A stretch of 24,474 bases of DNA from the IMG/VR virus record IMGVR_UViG_3300008459_000376, positions 1 through 24,474 of that record. The stretch is one strand, 5' to 3'. The notes under the pieces were generated by a model, which saw nothing but the letters and a program-made list of their open reading frames with translations, did no database searches and was not told where the DNA came from. Positions within the stretch are counted from its first letter, which is position 1, and each line of letters begins with the position of its first letter. The stretch is from a virus. The position numbers were made by a program, and so were the translations under genes. This document shows, one piece after another, positions 14,511 through 21,825 of this stretch.

Positions 14511-14657
14511 TTATTTTTCCAATACCCATTTTAAGGTATCAATTTTAGTTTGTATTTTTAATATATTAATATCATGTAAGATATCTTGTTTCATTTCCTT
14601 TGATAATTCAACTTCTAAACAAGAAATCTCTACTAAAATATCCATTTCGGTTTTCAT
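14511..14657 (-). CDS. Small 48-aa helical protein
   Basis: ATG at 14657, stop 14511-14513. The sequence (MKTEMDILVEISCLEVELSK, continuing EMKQDILHDINILKIQTKID) has heptad-like spacing of Ile/Leu and would form a single long helix or coiled coil. It fills the otherwise empty gap between the 89-aa gene (stop 14659) and the Nmad1-like gene (start 14507), both within a few bases, which supports it being real. Function unknown. Confidence 0.6.
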   Translation of the reverse strand: MKTEMDILVEISCLEVELSKEMKQDILHDINILKIQTKIDTLKWVLEK

Positions 14658-14658
14658 A

Positions 14659-14928
14659 TCAAAATTTTTGAATTACTAACATCGCATCAGTTACATCTTC
14701 AGGTCTTAAATAACCTACCACATCACCTTTGGCAACTGGGTTATCGTAATGAATATCACCATCCTTAAATACGGCCAATTCATACAATCCCCTATTACCA
14801 CCATACGAATGAGGAGATTGTACTACACTCACTCCAAATCCATTTTCAAAATCCATAGTAGCATGGATACCTCCATTTGTACCTGGAATCATTCTAAATT
14901 CTAAATCTTCAAATCTTTTCATTACCAT
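14659..14928 (-). CDS. Conserved phage hypothetical protein, 89 aa
   Basis: Function unknown. The C-terminal half (YELAVFKDGDIHYDNPVAKG, then DVVGYLRPEDVTDAMLVIQ) is a pattern I know from small proteins in many phages: 'YELAVxxxGxxxYDNPVxxGDVxGyLxxxDV'. It is glycine rich in its first half (IPGTNGGIHATMDFENGFG). The start overlaps the stop of the preceding gene (TGGTAATG context), a sign of translational coupling; either the first ATG or the one two codons on may be used. Confidence 0.75.
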   Translation of the reverse strand: MVMKRFEDLEFRMIPGTNGGIHATMDFENGFGVSVVQSPHSYGGNRGLYELAVFKDGDIHYDNPVAKGDVVGYLRPEDVTDAMLVIQKF

Positions 14929-15407
14929 GAGGAGTGATAGTAAAAATCAGCTGGATAATATTGTCTACCATTTTTATCAAAAACTTTTTCAGATAGAGCA
15001 CCTTCAAGGGTTTCAATTGTATGGTCTATATCATGAAAGTAATATTGGTCAATAGATACATCGCCAAAAAAGAATCCACTTTGTGGTGGTAGAAGTTCTT
15101 CTGCCTTTTCTGGGTTGGCTTTCACTTCCTTGCATAGATTTAATAGGTTCATCAAATCATCAATATCAACATAGTATGTACCACAATTATCATTACCACC
15201 CTGAACATTATCTACGAACCATTTGTGGATTGCATTTGCCTTTCGCCAATACCCAATTTGTTCCTCAACATAACTTACTCGGTTAGGTTGAATGTGGTTT
15301 ATTGAATTTCCACCTTGAGTAACCACTACATTATATGTTTCTTCGGGAGATTGATGTTCCCATTGTTTAACATACGTCTTTTTTGATAAATACATATCTA
15401 ATCCCAT
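14922..15407 (-). CDS. Conserved phage hypothetical protein, 161 aa ('MGLDMYL' family)
   Basis: Function unknown. It belongs to a recognisable phage/prophage family that starts MGLDMYL and contains IGYWRKANAIHKWFVDNVQ (51-69), NCGTYYVDIDDLMNLL and LLPPQSGFFFGDVSIDQYYF. Aromatic residues are numerous and spacing is conserved, so it is a compact soluble domain. It is followed with overlap by the 89-aa gene; the pair is probably one functional unit. Nothing suggests a virion role. Confidence 0.8.
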   Translation of the reverse strand: MGLDMYLSKKTYVKQWEHQSPEETYNVVVTQGGNSINHIQPNRVSYVEEQIGYWRKANAIHKWFVDNVQGGNDNCGTYYVDIDDLMNLLNLCKEVKANPEKAEELLPPQSGFFFGDVSIDQYYFHDIDHTIETLEGALSEKVFDKNGRQYYPADFYYHSSW

Positions 15408-15410
15408 AAC

Positions 15411-15653
15411 TTAAACTAATTTATTTGTAATTCTTAAAATTGTTTCTTCATCTTCTTTTGATAAACGCCAACTGTTGCCAATTAATTTTCCAACTTGTTC
15501 ATCAAAGTTTGAAATATACTCATCATTTGGATGTACCCTCACTAATTGTTTAGGTGCATATCCATCATCGTAAAGTTCATCTGCTAATTCTTGCTTTTCC
15601 CAGCTATCTAGGGAATCCATAATATCATCAATATCAAAATCAATACTTGCCAT
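15411..15653 (-). CDS. Hypothetical acidic 80-aa protein
   Basis: Not recognised. An acidic N-terminal helix (DFDIDDIMDSLDSWEKQELA) is followed by ELYDDGYAPKQLVRVHPNDEY and a C-terminal charged helix (LSKEDEETILRITNKL). Resembles small phage proteins that begin with 'ddildeLs..E.qeladeL.edG' near other operon genes; may bind a basic partner. Stop lies 3 nt from the following MGLDMYL-family start. Confidence 0.65.
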   Translation of the reverse strand: MASIDFDIDDIMDSLDSWEKQELADELYDDGYAPKQLVRVHPNDEYISNFDEQVGKLIGNSWRLSKEDEETILRITNKLV

Positions 15654-15660
15654 AATTTTA

Positions 15661-15849
15661 TTAATCTTTAGGTTTTACAATTACTTCCAAATTATTATCA
15701 CTAAAACGAAGTCCTACAACTTCGCCACCGTGGTCAGCATTCTCTACTGATTCTAAAAACTTTTTCAAATCTACTGCTCTAACAAAAAATCCACCTTTGG
15801 CCTCACCATCGGTGAAACTCTCTTTCCAAAATACTTCTTCATTAAACAT
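15661..15849 (-). CDS. Hypothetical 62-aa protein
   Basis: Not recognised. Short alpha/beta protein with a FFVRAVDLKKFLESVE segment and a C-terminal strand pair (EVVGLRFSDNNLEVIVKPKD). This layout (helix followed by 'VVGxxF.dxNxExi') is common in small phage accessory proteins. It is the first gene after the promoter at 15873-15904 and ends 7 nt before the 80-aa gene. Confidence 0.65.
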   Translation of the reverse strand: MFNEEVFWKESFTDGEAKGGFFVRAVDLKKFLESVENADHGGEVVGLRFSDNNLEVIVKPKD

Positions 15850-15872
15850 AACTTTTATCTTTTAAGGTTTTA

Positions 15873-15904
15873 CAAATATACGAAATTATTTCCACTTATC
15901 CAAA
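15873..15904 (-). promoter_or_regulatory. Bacteroidota-type promoter for the 62-aa gene and downstream genes
   Basis: The best match in the window: TTTG (15901-15904), exactly 20 nt, then TATATTTG (15873-15880), preceded by ATTTCG. The ATG at 15849 is about 24 nt downstream. Confidence 0.7.
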
Positions 15905-16315
15905 TTATACCATGGGGAATCCACTTATTGGATTATTAGTTGTTGAACGAAATTGAGAATTTGCTCTATACCAACTTGCTTTTTGTGACCATCCTTTGGA
16001 GTGATTACTATAATGGGGGATGATTCGTTGGGTTACGGTCATCTGGGAGGGTTGTCCGATTGAGTCCCATTCCGATTCCCATTTGTTTTTGGAAAGTACC
16101 ACGCCATCTTTCATTTTTACAAAAGTATCATCTACTTTTTCAATATCTTTGGGAGATACTTTACGAAAAATATTTTTACGATTCGGTTTATCTATTTCAA
16201 TGAATAGAACACTACGAGAATTTGCCTTACAAACTTTAAGTTCCATCGAGGCAGTTTTACCATTTATCGAAACAACAACACTAACAAATTTTCCTACTAA
16301 ATCTTGGATTTCCAT
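15905..16315 (-). CDS. Hypothetical basic 136-aa protein
   Basis: Not recognised. Residues 1-60 look like a small beta barrel (LVGKFVSVVVSINGKTASMELKV, SVLFIEIDK), possibly SH3-like; the middle has lysines (DTFVKMKDGVVLSKNKWESE) and the last 45 residues are rich in Ser, Asn, Arg and aromatic residues (WSQKASWYRANSQF) and probably unstructured. It has its own promoter-like element (16364-16395) and stops exactly at the -33 box of the next promoter, so it is a separate unit. Confidence 0.65.
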   Translation of the reverse strand: MEIQDLVGKFVSVVVSINGKTASMELKVCKANSRSVLFIEIDKPNRKNIFRKVSPKDIEKVDDTFVKMKDGVVLSKNKWESEWDSIGQPSQMTVTQRIIPHYSNHSKGWSQKASWYRANSQFRSTTNNPISGFPMV

Positions 16316-16363
16316 ATCGTTTAAGTTTTAAGTGGTGGTTGATAACCTCATCAACCTTCAACA

Positions 16364-16395
16364 TAAATGTACGAAAAAATATCGGAAAAAACAAG
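16364..16395 (-). promoter_or_regulatory. Promoter-like element for the 136-aa gene
   Basis: CTTG-N20-TACATTTA preceded by TTTTTCG: one mismatch in each box to TTTG / TAnnTTTG but the same 20-nt spacing and the same TTTCG extension as the others. Confidence 0.5.
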
Positions 16396-16406
16396 TATTT
16401 TTGGAA

Positions 16407-16808
16407 TTATTTTTCAGAAAATTCAATTACTTCAAATACACGAGTACTGATTTTCTTTACACCTTCGGTATTAGTGACAATAATGCAATTCTTAAACATA
16501 TCCCAATCAATAGTAAAGTTTTTATCTAGCTTACCACCATTCAGTTCCTTTACCAGTTCATTCAATGAATTTATAGTGTATAGGGTATTTGATTGTTTTT
16601 TCCTATGTACCAAAATCGTGTCACGAAGCGGATATGTAGGTTTATATTGAGTATCGATATTGTATGTAATAAATAGTTCCTCTAAATTTGATTTATTTTG
16701 AAGAACATAAATGTAATTATATACTAAATAATAAGTTTCTCTAATTCTCTGTAATGTATTTTGTAACTCATCCTTTGATGTAAAGGTACATAAAAGTTGT
16801 GTTTGCAT
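16407..16808 (-). CDS. Hypothetical 133-aa protein with strong ribosome binding site
   Basis: Function unknown. Begins MQTQLLCTFTSKDELQNTLQ and continues with YYLVYNYIYVLQNKSNLEEL; the order strand-helix-strand (LLCTFTS, LQNTLQRIRETYY, YIYVLQN, LFITYNI) suggests a ferredoxin-like half-domain, and I have an impression of similar proteins in marine T4-like phages, where the role is unknown. A second half (NSLNELVKELNGGKLDKNFT, MFKNCIIVTN) is helix plus strands. Its leader has AAGGAGA 6 nt from the ATG, one of only two strong Shine-Dalgarno sites here, so it is probably made in quantity. Confidence 0.7.
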   Translation of the reverse strand: MQTQLLCTFTSKDELQNTLQRIRETYYLVYNYIYVLQNKSNLEELFITYNIDTQYKPTYPLRDTILVHRKKQSNTLYTINSLNELVKELNGGKLDKNFTIDWDMFKNCIIVTNTEGVKKISTRVFEVIEFSEK

Positions 16809-16814
16809 GTAATC

Positions 16815-16820
16815 TCTCCT
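16815..16820 (-). promoter_or_regulatory. Strong Shine-Dalgarno before the 133-aa gene
   Basis: AGGAGA, 6 nt before the ATG at 16808. A TATATTTA box at 16837-16844 resembles the -7 element but lacks a -33 partner, so the promoter is uncertain. Confidence 0.6.
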
Positions 16821-16863
16821 TAATTATATTTGTATATAAATATAATTTTTTGTTTGGAAAGAG

Positions 16864-18960
16864 TTATTCTATATACTGACCTAATTTTTTAAGAGTTGGT
16901 GATTTAGGATACCAGGTTTTTAACAATACAATTCTTTCTTTAAAATCTTGCATTTCTTCTGGAGATAAATCCGAAATATCAAAATCCTCATCCTCAAAAA
17001 GAGCCAACATATCTTTTGATTCTTGTTCTACAACGGTTCTTCTATCTTTATCACTCCATTCTGAAACATTTGTATTACCATTTTTTAGAGCAAGAGAACC
17101 AAAAGTTTCTTGTGAAACTTCAAGAGTTTGTGCGTTTCCAATTCCACGAGTTCTAACTCCTAATTTATATAAAGGAAGTTCTGATTGAGGTGGCCCATCT
17201 AAGTTAATTGCTATAACAGGTACGCCTTTTTTCTTAGTGATTACCAATTTTCTCTTGATTTCATTTTCTATTTGTTCTCGTATAGCCTTTTTCTCATCAT
17301 CTGTTTTGGCATTCTCATAGTCTTTCATCAATTCAGAAACTCCAAAAATACTACCAACTGCCTCTCGTGTCATTTCTACTGCAGGGTCGGTTCCAAATAT
17401 AGTTTTAAAATCAGTTAATGGTGGATTTGGAAAAAGAGTATCTAAAATATGAGTATCTTCTATAATTTTTTCTTTGTATTTTGATTTTGCAGATTCACTT
17501 CCTTGAAAGAAATTAAAGATATTTTCAGTCATCTCATTATCCAAATTACGAAGTTTTGGATATATACCAAATTTTTCTTTAACTCCGGCTTCTTTATTGA
17601 ATGCAGCAAAGAATTTCAAATCATCACCAGTTGATTTTTTGTTTTCATTTATTAAAAGATCAACTAGTTGTTGAGGAGTTGCGTCTTTCCAATTAGATAT
17701 TCCCAACTTCTTCTCAATATACCTTTTTCGTTTTTCAAAAGATTGTGCTTTTGGACCAAATACTTTGTTAAAATACTCTTCATCATCTAGTAGTCTTTGA
17801 GCAGCCTCTTCAAAATCTTTTCTATTTGATTTTACGGTTTCCTTACCTGTATTATATTCATCGTCTCTTCTTTTTGTGTAGTTAGAGGTTTGACAATTGT
17901 CAGGTAGATTTACTCCTACTTTTTGTTCAAACTCTTTCATGGCTTTTCCATAACCACCATTAACGATGAATACTTTAAAGTCTTTTTTCAAAGAAACACC
18001 AATAATACCACCATCATCGGTTTTCACAAACATATCAGCAGAAGTACCATGACCAGTTGAACCTACTAATTCATTACCATCAGGTGTATCCCATGCAAAA
18101 TGTTCAATATTATCTATACCAATAGTATCATTCATATAATCAAATACTGCCAAACCTGATTTAACCCATTCTTTGGTTAGAACATAATCTTTGTTATTTG
18201 CAATAGTCAATAGGTATGTTTCAACTTCGTCTCTAGCCTCTTCATAAGATTTACCAGATTTCATTAACTCTTGAATTTTCTGTCCTGCATACACGGTAAC
18301 AGATTCGCCAGTTCTTGATTCAGCAGTGCCAAGACCAACTCCTTCTTGGGATTGTTCTGCTTCTGCTTGAGTCATTAGTATTTGGGTCTGTACTTTAGAT
18401 TTATCGTTGGCTTCCAACTCTTCAAGAGTTTTTTTGACAGGAGTAGTTTTTGATGCCTTTTCCTTTTCAATCTGGTTTTGTACTTCTTTTTCTTTATTAA
18501 TCTGGTCTTGATATTCAGGTGCACTTAATGATTGACCAGTTTCAGGTTTTTCAGGTTGTCCTCCTCCAGCTTGTGCTGCCGTTTGTGCATTGGCATCTGC
18601 AGCTGCCTCCTCGCCTTCTGCTCCTTGGTCTCCCTTCATTTGGTCATACTCATCTTGGGATATTGGTTGTAATTGACCTGAAGCACTTTGTTTGTACTTC
18701 TGAGCAGATGGTTTTCCTTCATCCCCTCTACGAACATAAATACCTCTACCAATGTGAGTATACGCAGAATCTTCGCCTTGAGCATCGGATGCAGGGGCTT
18801 CAGTTAAAAAACTCATTATACGATATTTCTCTTCAATCTTACCCCATTCGGTAAGGATTTCAGATATGATAGCTTGATGTTCCTTTTTTTTCAAATCAGG
18901 TACACCAACTCTATATGAAAGTTCGTGAATTAATTCGTGTATGAGTTTTAAGTATTCCAT
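16864..18960 (-). CDS. Large protein with low-complexity linker and possible PD-(D/E)xK-like core
   Basis: Not firmly recognised; 698 aa. Residues 1-50 form a helical, possibly separate segment; 67-100 (YTHIGRGIYVRRGDEGKPSA) is a short motif I associate with large phage proteins; 105-200 is low complexity (Ala, Gln, Glu, Gly, Lys) and likely a flexible linker. A core follows in which GTSADMF (305-311) and IIGVSLKKD (319-327) resemble the D...(E/S)xK active site strands of restriction-endonuclease-like folds, with D309 and K325 and the usual Glu replaced by Ser. The rest is charged and helical. Position between tail genes and the replication side gives no clear role; a virion-carried or DNA-end protein is possible. 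It has its own promoter (18985-19016). Confidence 0.65.
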   Translation of the reverse strand: MEYLKLIHELIHELSYRVGVPDLKKKEHQAIISEILTEWGKIEEKYRIMSFLTEAPASDAQGEDSAYTHIGRGIYVRRGDEGKPSAQKYKQSASGQLQPISQDEYDQMKGDQGAEGEEAAADANAQTAAQAGGGQPEKPETGQSLSAPEYQDQINKEKEVQNQIEKEKASKTTPVKKTLEELEANDKSKVQTQILMTQAEAEQSQEGVGLGTAESRTGESVTVYAGQKIQELMKSGKSYEEARDEVETYLLTIANNKDYVLTKEWVKSGLAVFDYMNDTIGIDNIEHFAWDTPDGNELVGSTGHGTSADMFVKTDDGGIIGVSLKKDFKVFIVNGGYGKAMKEFEQKVGVNLPDNCQTSNYTKRRDDEYNTGKETVKSNRKDFEEAAQRLLDDEEYFNKVFGPKAQSFEKRKRYIEKKLGISNWKDATPQQLVDLLINENKKSTGDDLKFFAAFNKEAGVKEKFGIYPKLRNLDNEMTENIFNFFQGSESAKSKYKEKIIEDTHILDTLFPNPPLTDFKTIFGTDPAVEMTREAVGSIFGVSELMKDYENAKTDDEKKAIREQIENEIKRKLVITKKKGVPVIAINLDGPPQSELPLYKLGVRTRGIGNAQTLEVSQETFGSLALKNGNTNVSEWSDKDRRTVVEQESKDMLALFEDEDFDISDLSPEEMQDFKERIVLLKTWYPKSPTLKKLGQYIE

Positions 18961-18984
18961 TTTAGTTTATTTTTTGTGTAATTA

Positions 18985-19016
18985 CAAATATACACATTTT
19001 TTATCAATTTACCTAA
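18985..19016 (-). promoter_or_regulatory. Bacteroidota-type promoter for the 698-aa gene
   Basis: TATATTTG (18985-18992) with TTAG 20 nt upstream (3/4 match to TTTG). The TTTCG extension is not present here (GTG instead). The box lies 25 nt from the ATG, in the only gap between this gene and the tail block. Confidence 0.55.
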
Positions 19017-19017
19017 T

Positions 19018-20046
19018 TTAAACTAAGCGTATCTTAACTGAACCAGATGTGTGATACAATCCACCTAGTGGAATTCCACCTGCCTGTGCAGCAGTATCAT
19101 CTGCAAAATTGAATGATGATGAAACACTCGCCAATACCATTGTAGATTGTACTAATCTAACATTATCATTATTAGTCCAAAGTGAACCTGAACGATAAAT
19201 AGTACTACCACCATTATTTGTTGCCGCATCTCGTAATGAACCAGTTACAATTCTAACATCATGTAATTCATCCAATTCCCAACCATTATCAATTTTAACT
19301 TGTAGTTTACCAGATGTGGCGGCAACAACAACTTGTCCTAATCTTACTGCATGGTTTGGTGCTTGTGGTTTTGTTGCAGTGTATGTTCCACCAGGCCCTA
19401 AATACAATAGTGTAGCTGGAGGGAATCCATTTGTATTTATGCCAGTTATTTCTCCCAAAGTTACAGCATATCCAGAATTATCTTTTGCTATATCTTGTGG
19501 AAGTATACCAAAAGTAATAGCAGAACGAGTTTCACTATCCCAACTCGCGGTTCCAAATGTTGCAAACTGTCCCGAATTACCACTAATATAAACAACTGTT
19601 CCTTTTACCAAGGTTCCATTTGTGGTATTTCTTCCACGAACAACATTAACATGGCCTGCAGAAATTGTATAATCACTTATTTCAGTATCAAGTTGTAAAG
19701 TTTTTCTATCTATATCCCAATGTACCCTTCCCTCTTGATGGACTGGATATGGTGTTGGATTTGTATTAAAATCTATCCAATCTACTCCTTGAATACTACC
19801 AGTCATATAAACACTACCAGTTACATAAACACTACCAGTTATATAAATTGAATTTGGAAAAATATTATAGTTTTGAGTCTGTATTGAATTTATTTGGGAT
19901 GAACCAGAAACTAAACCATCTCTAATACCATAGTAGAGAGAACCATAAGTTGTTTTTTTAGTTTCATTACTACTAACAATAGGTATTACATCACTAAAAG
20001 TAAGTGATGTGTGTAAATTTAATTCGGTTATCCTTTTATCTGCCAT
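19018..20046 (-). CDS. Tail fibre / structural protein, 342 aa
   Basis: Begins with a short attachment-like segment (MADKRITELNLHTSLTFSDV, a start typical of phage fibre proteins: 'KIxELxxxxxlxxxDxxPIV'), then VSGSSQINS and three tandem TGS units (YITGSVYVTGSVYMTGS, residues 68-84) like those of the large upstream fibre. The middle (VKGTVVYISGNSGQFATFGT, then ITFGILPQDIAKDNSGYAVT) resembles the domain found in phage fibre/head-decoration proteins that bind ligands through beta folds. The C-terminus (DDTAAQAGGIPLGGLYHTSG) is the usual 'AAxAGGVPLGGLYxxxG' ending of phage structural proteins. Last gene of the tail operon. Confidence 0.85.
   Translation of the reverse strand: MADKRITELNLHTSLTFSDVIPIVSSNETKKTTYGSLYYGIRDGLVSGSSQINSIQTQNYNIFPNSIYITGSVYVTGSVYMTGSIQGVDWIDFNTNPTPYPVHQEGRVHWDIDRKTLQLDTEISDYTISAGHVNVVRGRNTTNGTLVKGTVVYISGNSGQFATFGTASWDSETRSAITFGILPQDIAKDNSGYAVTLGEITGINTNGFPPATLLYLGPGGTYTATKPQAPNHAVRLGQVVVAATSGKLQVKIDNGWELDELHDVRIVTGSLRDAATNNGGSTIYRSGSLWTNNDNVRLVQSTMVLASVSSSFNFADDTAAQAGGIPLGGLYHTSGSVKIRLV
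19795..19848. repeat. Three tandem 18-bp units inside the fibre gene
   Basis: Units at 19795-19812, 19813-19830 and 19831-19848 differ at two to three positions each and encode (I/V)Y(I/V/M)TGS three times. They are coding repeats that could expand or contract by slippage and change fibre length. Confidence 0.85.
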
Positions 20047-20048
20047 CT

Positions 20049-20306
20049 TTATAAATATATTTTATCTCCATTTTCTTGTAATAAAAAATCTCCGTTTTCT
20101 TGTAAAAGGAATGCACTATATGGTTGAATTGTAGTATCTATTGAACCACCACTCTTTATGTAATTATAAAAACTTAATAAAAACCCGTAATCAGGTAAGG
20201 AGGGAACATCTTCTTGTTGCATATACAAATAGTAGTCCCTAGTGAGTTCACTATATGGTTTTTTACCATCTGACTTTTCATGAAGAAATTCTTTCCAAGT
20301 TTTCAT
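20049..20306 (-). CDS. Hypothetical 85-aa tail-block protein
   Basis: Not recognised by function. A mostly helical N-terminus (MKTWKEFLHEKSDGKKPYSE, DYYLYMQQED) is followed by a C-terminal tandem FLLQENGD FLLQENGD KIYL, an 8-residue repeat (24-bp DNA repeat at about 20064-20112) of a kind often seen at the end of phage structural proteins. It sits between the fibrinogen-like and the 342-aa fibre genes, 2 nt from the latter. May be an assembly or connector protein of the fibre complex; this is inferred from position only. Confidence 0.7.
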   Translation of the reverse strand: MKTWKEFLHEKSDGKKPYSELTRDYYLYMQQEDVPSLPDYGFLLSFYNYIKSGGSIDTTIQPYSAFLLQENGDFLLQENGDKIYL

Positions 20307-20320
20307 ATATATAAGTATCT

Positions 20321-21091
20321 TTACTTTATATAAACTGCTAATGTGTTGAAGTTTGATGTAACTGAATTTTGAATAGTTGTAACATTTGCCAATCCATAAA
20401 CGGTATTATTTAATCTATTAGTCCAACCTCCCGTTCCTAAAGCATTTCCACTTCTACCATAAGGTGCATCAGGATAAACATTCGTAGGACCGTTTGTAGT
20501 CCACCAGTTTGCAGTATCATACAACCAATCAGGTGGTGCAGCAACAGGTAAAGAACCTGTCATAAAAGTATATCCTTTTAGTGGTGACCAACTACCTGTC
20601 AATGCAGGTGTTAATTTTAATATCTGTGTTGCCCTTGTATCGATATCCAACACGTTTGGATTTGAATAAACAGTTTGATGTGCAATACTACAATTTGATA
20701 AATGTGGTTGAACCGATGCGGTTGATGCCATTCTCATTACCGAATTACATTGTGCACTTCCACTTACATTAAACCAAAGATTTTCTGCGTTTCTATAATG
20801 TTTTATAAATGATGGAGTTTGTAAACTACCACTATCCCCATTTGGATATGGATACCCTGGTTGAGTTGAACCCGATGGATTATATGATATTAACATCCAA
20901 CCACCACCATTATCGGTTTGGTTACAATAAACTTGTACCGAACTTGTCATCATTCCAGTTTGAATATAATACCAACCATTTGTTTGTATTCCTGAGTTAT
21001 ATAATTGAACGGCAGAAATTGCAGGATTACCAATAGTTCCTAATGTACTACCTCCAATTCTTATACTTCCTCCTATGAATTCTATTGCCAT
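20321..21091 (-). CDS. Tail adhesin with fibrinogen-like (FReD/lectin-type) domain
   Basis: Residues 33-70 read as the start of a fibrinogen C-terminal-like domain: SGIQTNGWYYIQTG (33-46), then VQVYCNQTDNGGGWMLISY (52-70), matching 'GxYxI...pxxVyCdmtxxGGGWtxi'. The rest (SFIKHYRNAENLWFNVSG, then a Trp/Asn/Gly-rich region with DWLYDTANWWTTNGPTN) fits the ligand-binding part of such domains. Length 256 aa. Animal proteins with this fold bind sugars and acetylated groups, so the phage version is likely a receptor-binding protein. The ATG shares its A with the stop of the LamG-like gene (TAATG), so the two are coupled. Cysteines are few (C56, C115, C134), so disulfide pairing differs from the animal fold. 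Confidence 0.75.
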   Translation of the reverse strand: MAIEFIGGSIRIGGSTLGTIGNPAISAVQLYNSGIQTNGWYYIQTGMMTSSVQVYCNQTDNGGGWMLISYNPSGSTQPGYPYPNGDSGSLQTPSFIKHYRNAENLWFNVSGSAQCNSVMRMASTASVQPHLSNCSIAHQTVYSNPNVLDIDTRATQILKLTPALTGSWSPLKGYTFMTGSLPVAAPPDWLYDTANWWTTNGPTNVYPDAPYGRSGNALGTGGWTNRLNNTVYGLANVTTIQNSVTSNFNTLAVYIK

Positions 21092-21822
21092 TATAATCCG
21101 TATTTAGATTTATCTACATTATAATTATTCAAAACTTCCGATGATGTCAATGCTCTATTGTATAAACGAGTTATTCCAATTTTACCATCAAACCATTGTG
21201 AGTATTCACCACCATTATATGAACCTATGTATAAGTTTGTAGATGTATTTAATATACTTGCTAAACTATGACTTACACTACCAATACTACTACCATTTAC
21301 AAATGTTTGAAATGTATTAGCAGCAATATTGGTAAACACATAAACTATTTGATACCATGTATTAAGTGATACGGTATAGTTTGTACTATTTTGAATTAAA
21401 GTTGCACCAGAACCTGCACCTGAACCATATTGTGCATAAAATGTTGAAGATGTTGTTCTAATACTATACCCAACATTTGCCGAAAGTCCACCATTATTGA
21501 ATTTACCAAGAACCACATCATTACCGGCTACTGTCTGATTTACCCAAACTTCTATCGTCCAATCACCACTTCCTGGTTCTAACAATGCATTATCTGTAAT
21601 TGAAATTTGTGATGAAGAACCATTATATGAAAAATATGGAGATGTAAAAGATATATTTGACATTGTTCCATTTCTGCCATTTCCACTCAAATCCGTAATA
21701 GTTGTCCCACTTCCAGGATATGATGCCACATTTGATGGGTCATAATGTAATACCAATCCACTACTTACAAATGTAGGTAATAGAGGTAATACACTAAATC
21801 CTTTTGAGAATGATATACTCAT
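21091..21822 (-). CDS. Tail adhesin with LamG/concanavalin A-like domain
   Basis: After a short N-terminus (MSISFSKGFSVLPLLPTFVS, which could be a tail-attachment segment) residues ~22-235 form a LamG-like jelly-roll: GLVLHYDPSN, DLSGNGRNGTM (44-54), FSYNGSSSQISI, WTIEVWVNQT, WYQIVYVFTNI, TFQTFVNGSSIGSVSHSL, LYIGSYNGG, FDGKIGITRLYNRALTSSEV. Every one of these is a standard step in the family (strands, 'DxSGNGxxG', 'aWvk', 'FvNG', 'fdGkIxxvrIYNRALsxxEi'). Such domains bind carbohydrate on the host surface. Between the big fibre (stop 21826) and the fibrinogen-like gene, coupled to both by minimal spacing. Confidence 0.88.
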   Translation of the reverse strand: MSISFSKGFSVLPLLPTFVSSGLVLHYDPSNVASYPGSGTTITDLSGNGRNGTMSNISFTSPYFSYNGSSSQISITDNALLEPGSGDWTIEVWVNQTVAGNDVVLGKFNNGGLSANVGYSIRTTSSTFYAQYGSGAGSGATLIQNSTNYTVSLNTWYQIVYVFTNIAANTFQTFVNGSSIGSVSHSLASILNTSTNLYIGSYNGGEYSQWFDGKIGITRLYNRALTSSEVLNNYNVDKSKYGL

Positions 21823-21825
21823 AAC

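Noticed and set aside
14347-14679. Plus-strand 110-codon frame rich in Ser, Ile and Phe
   Set aside because: Looks like a membrane protein but is antisense to the Nmad1-like and 48-aa genes, which have proper spacing and plausible composition.
16339-16650. Plus-strand 103-codon frame
   Set aside because: Antisense of the 133-aa gene with its strong ribosome binding site; no start context.
16837-16844. T4-type late promoter (TATAAATA-like) before the 133-aa gene and near 20052
   Set aside because: The coding strand reads TATATTTA, not TATAAATA, at these places, and AT-rich sequence makes such matches common; it fits the Bacteroidota -7 shape better.
19795-19848. Short tandem repeat as CRISPR-like array
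   Set aside because: Units are directly adjacent without spacers and encode in-frame TGS repeats.
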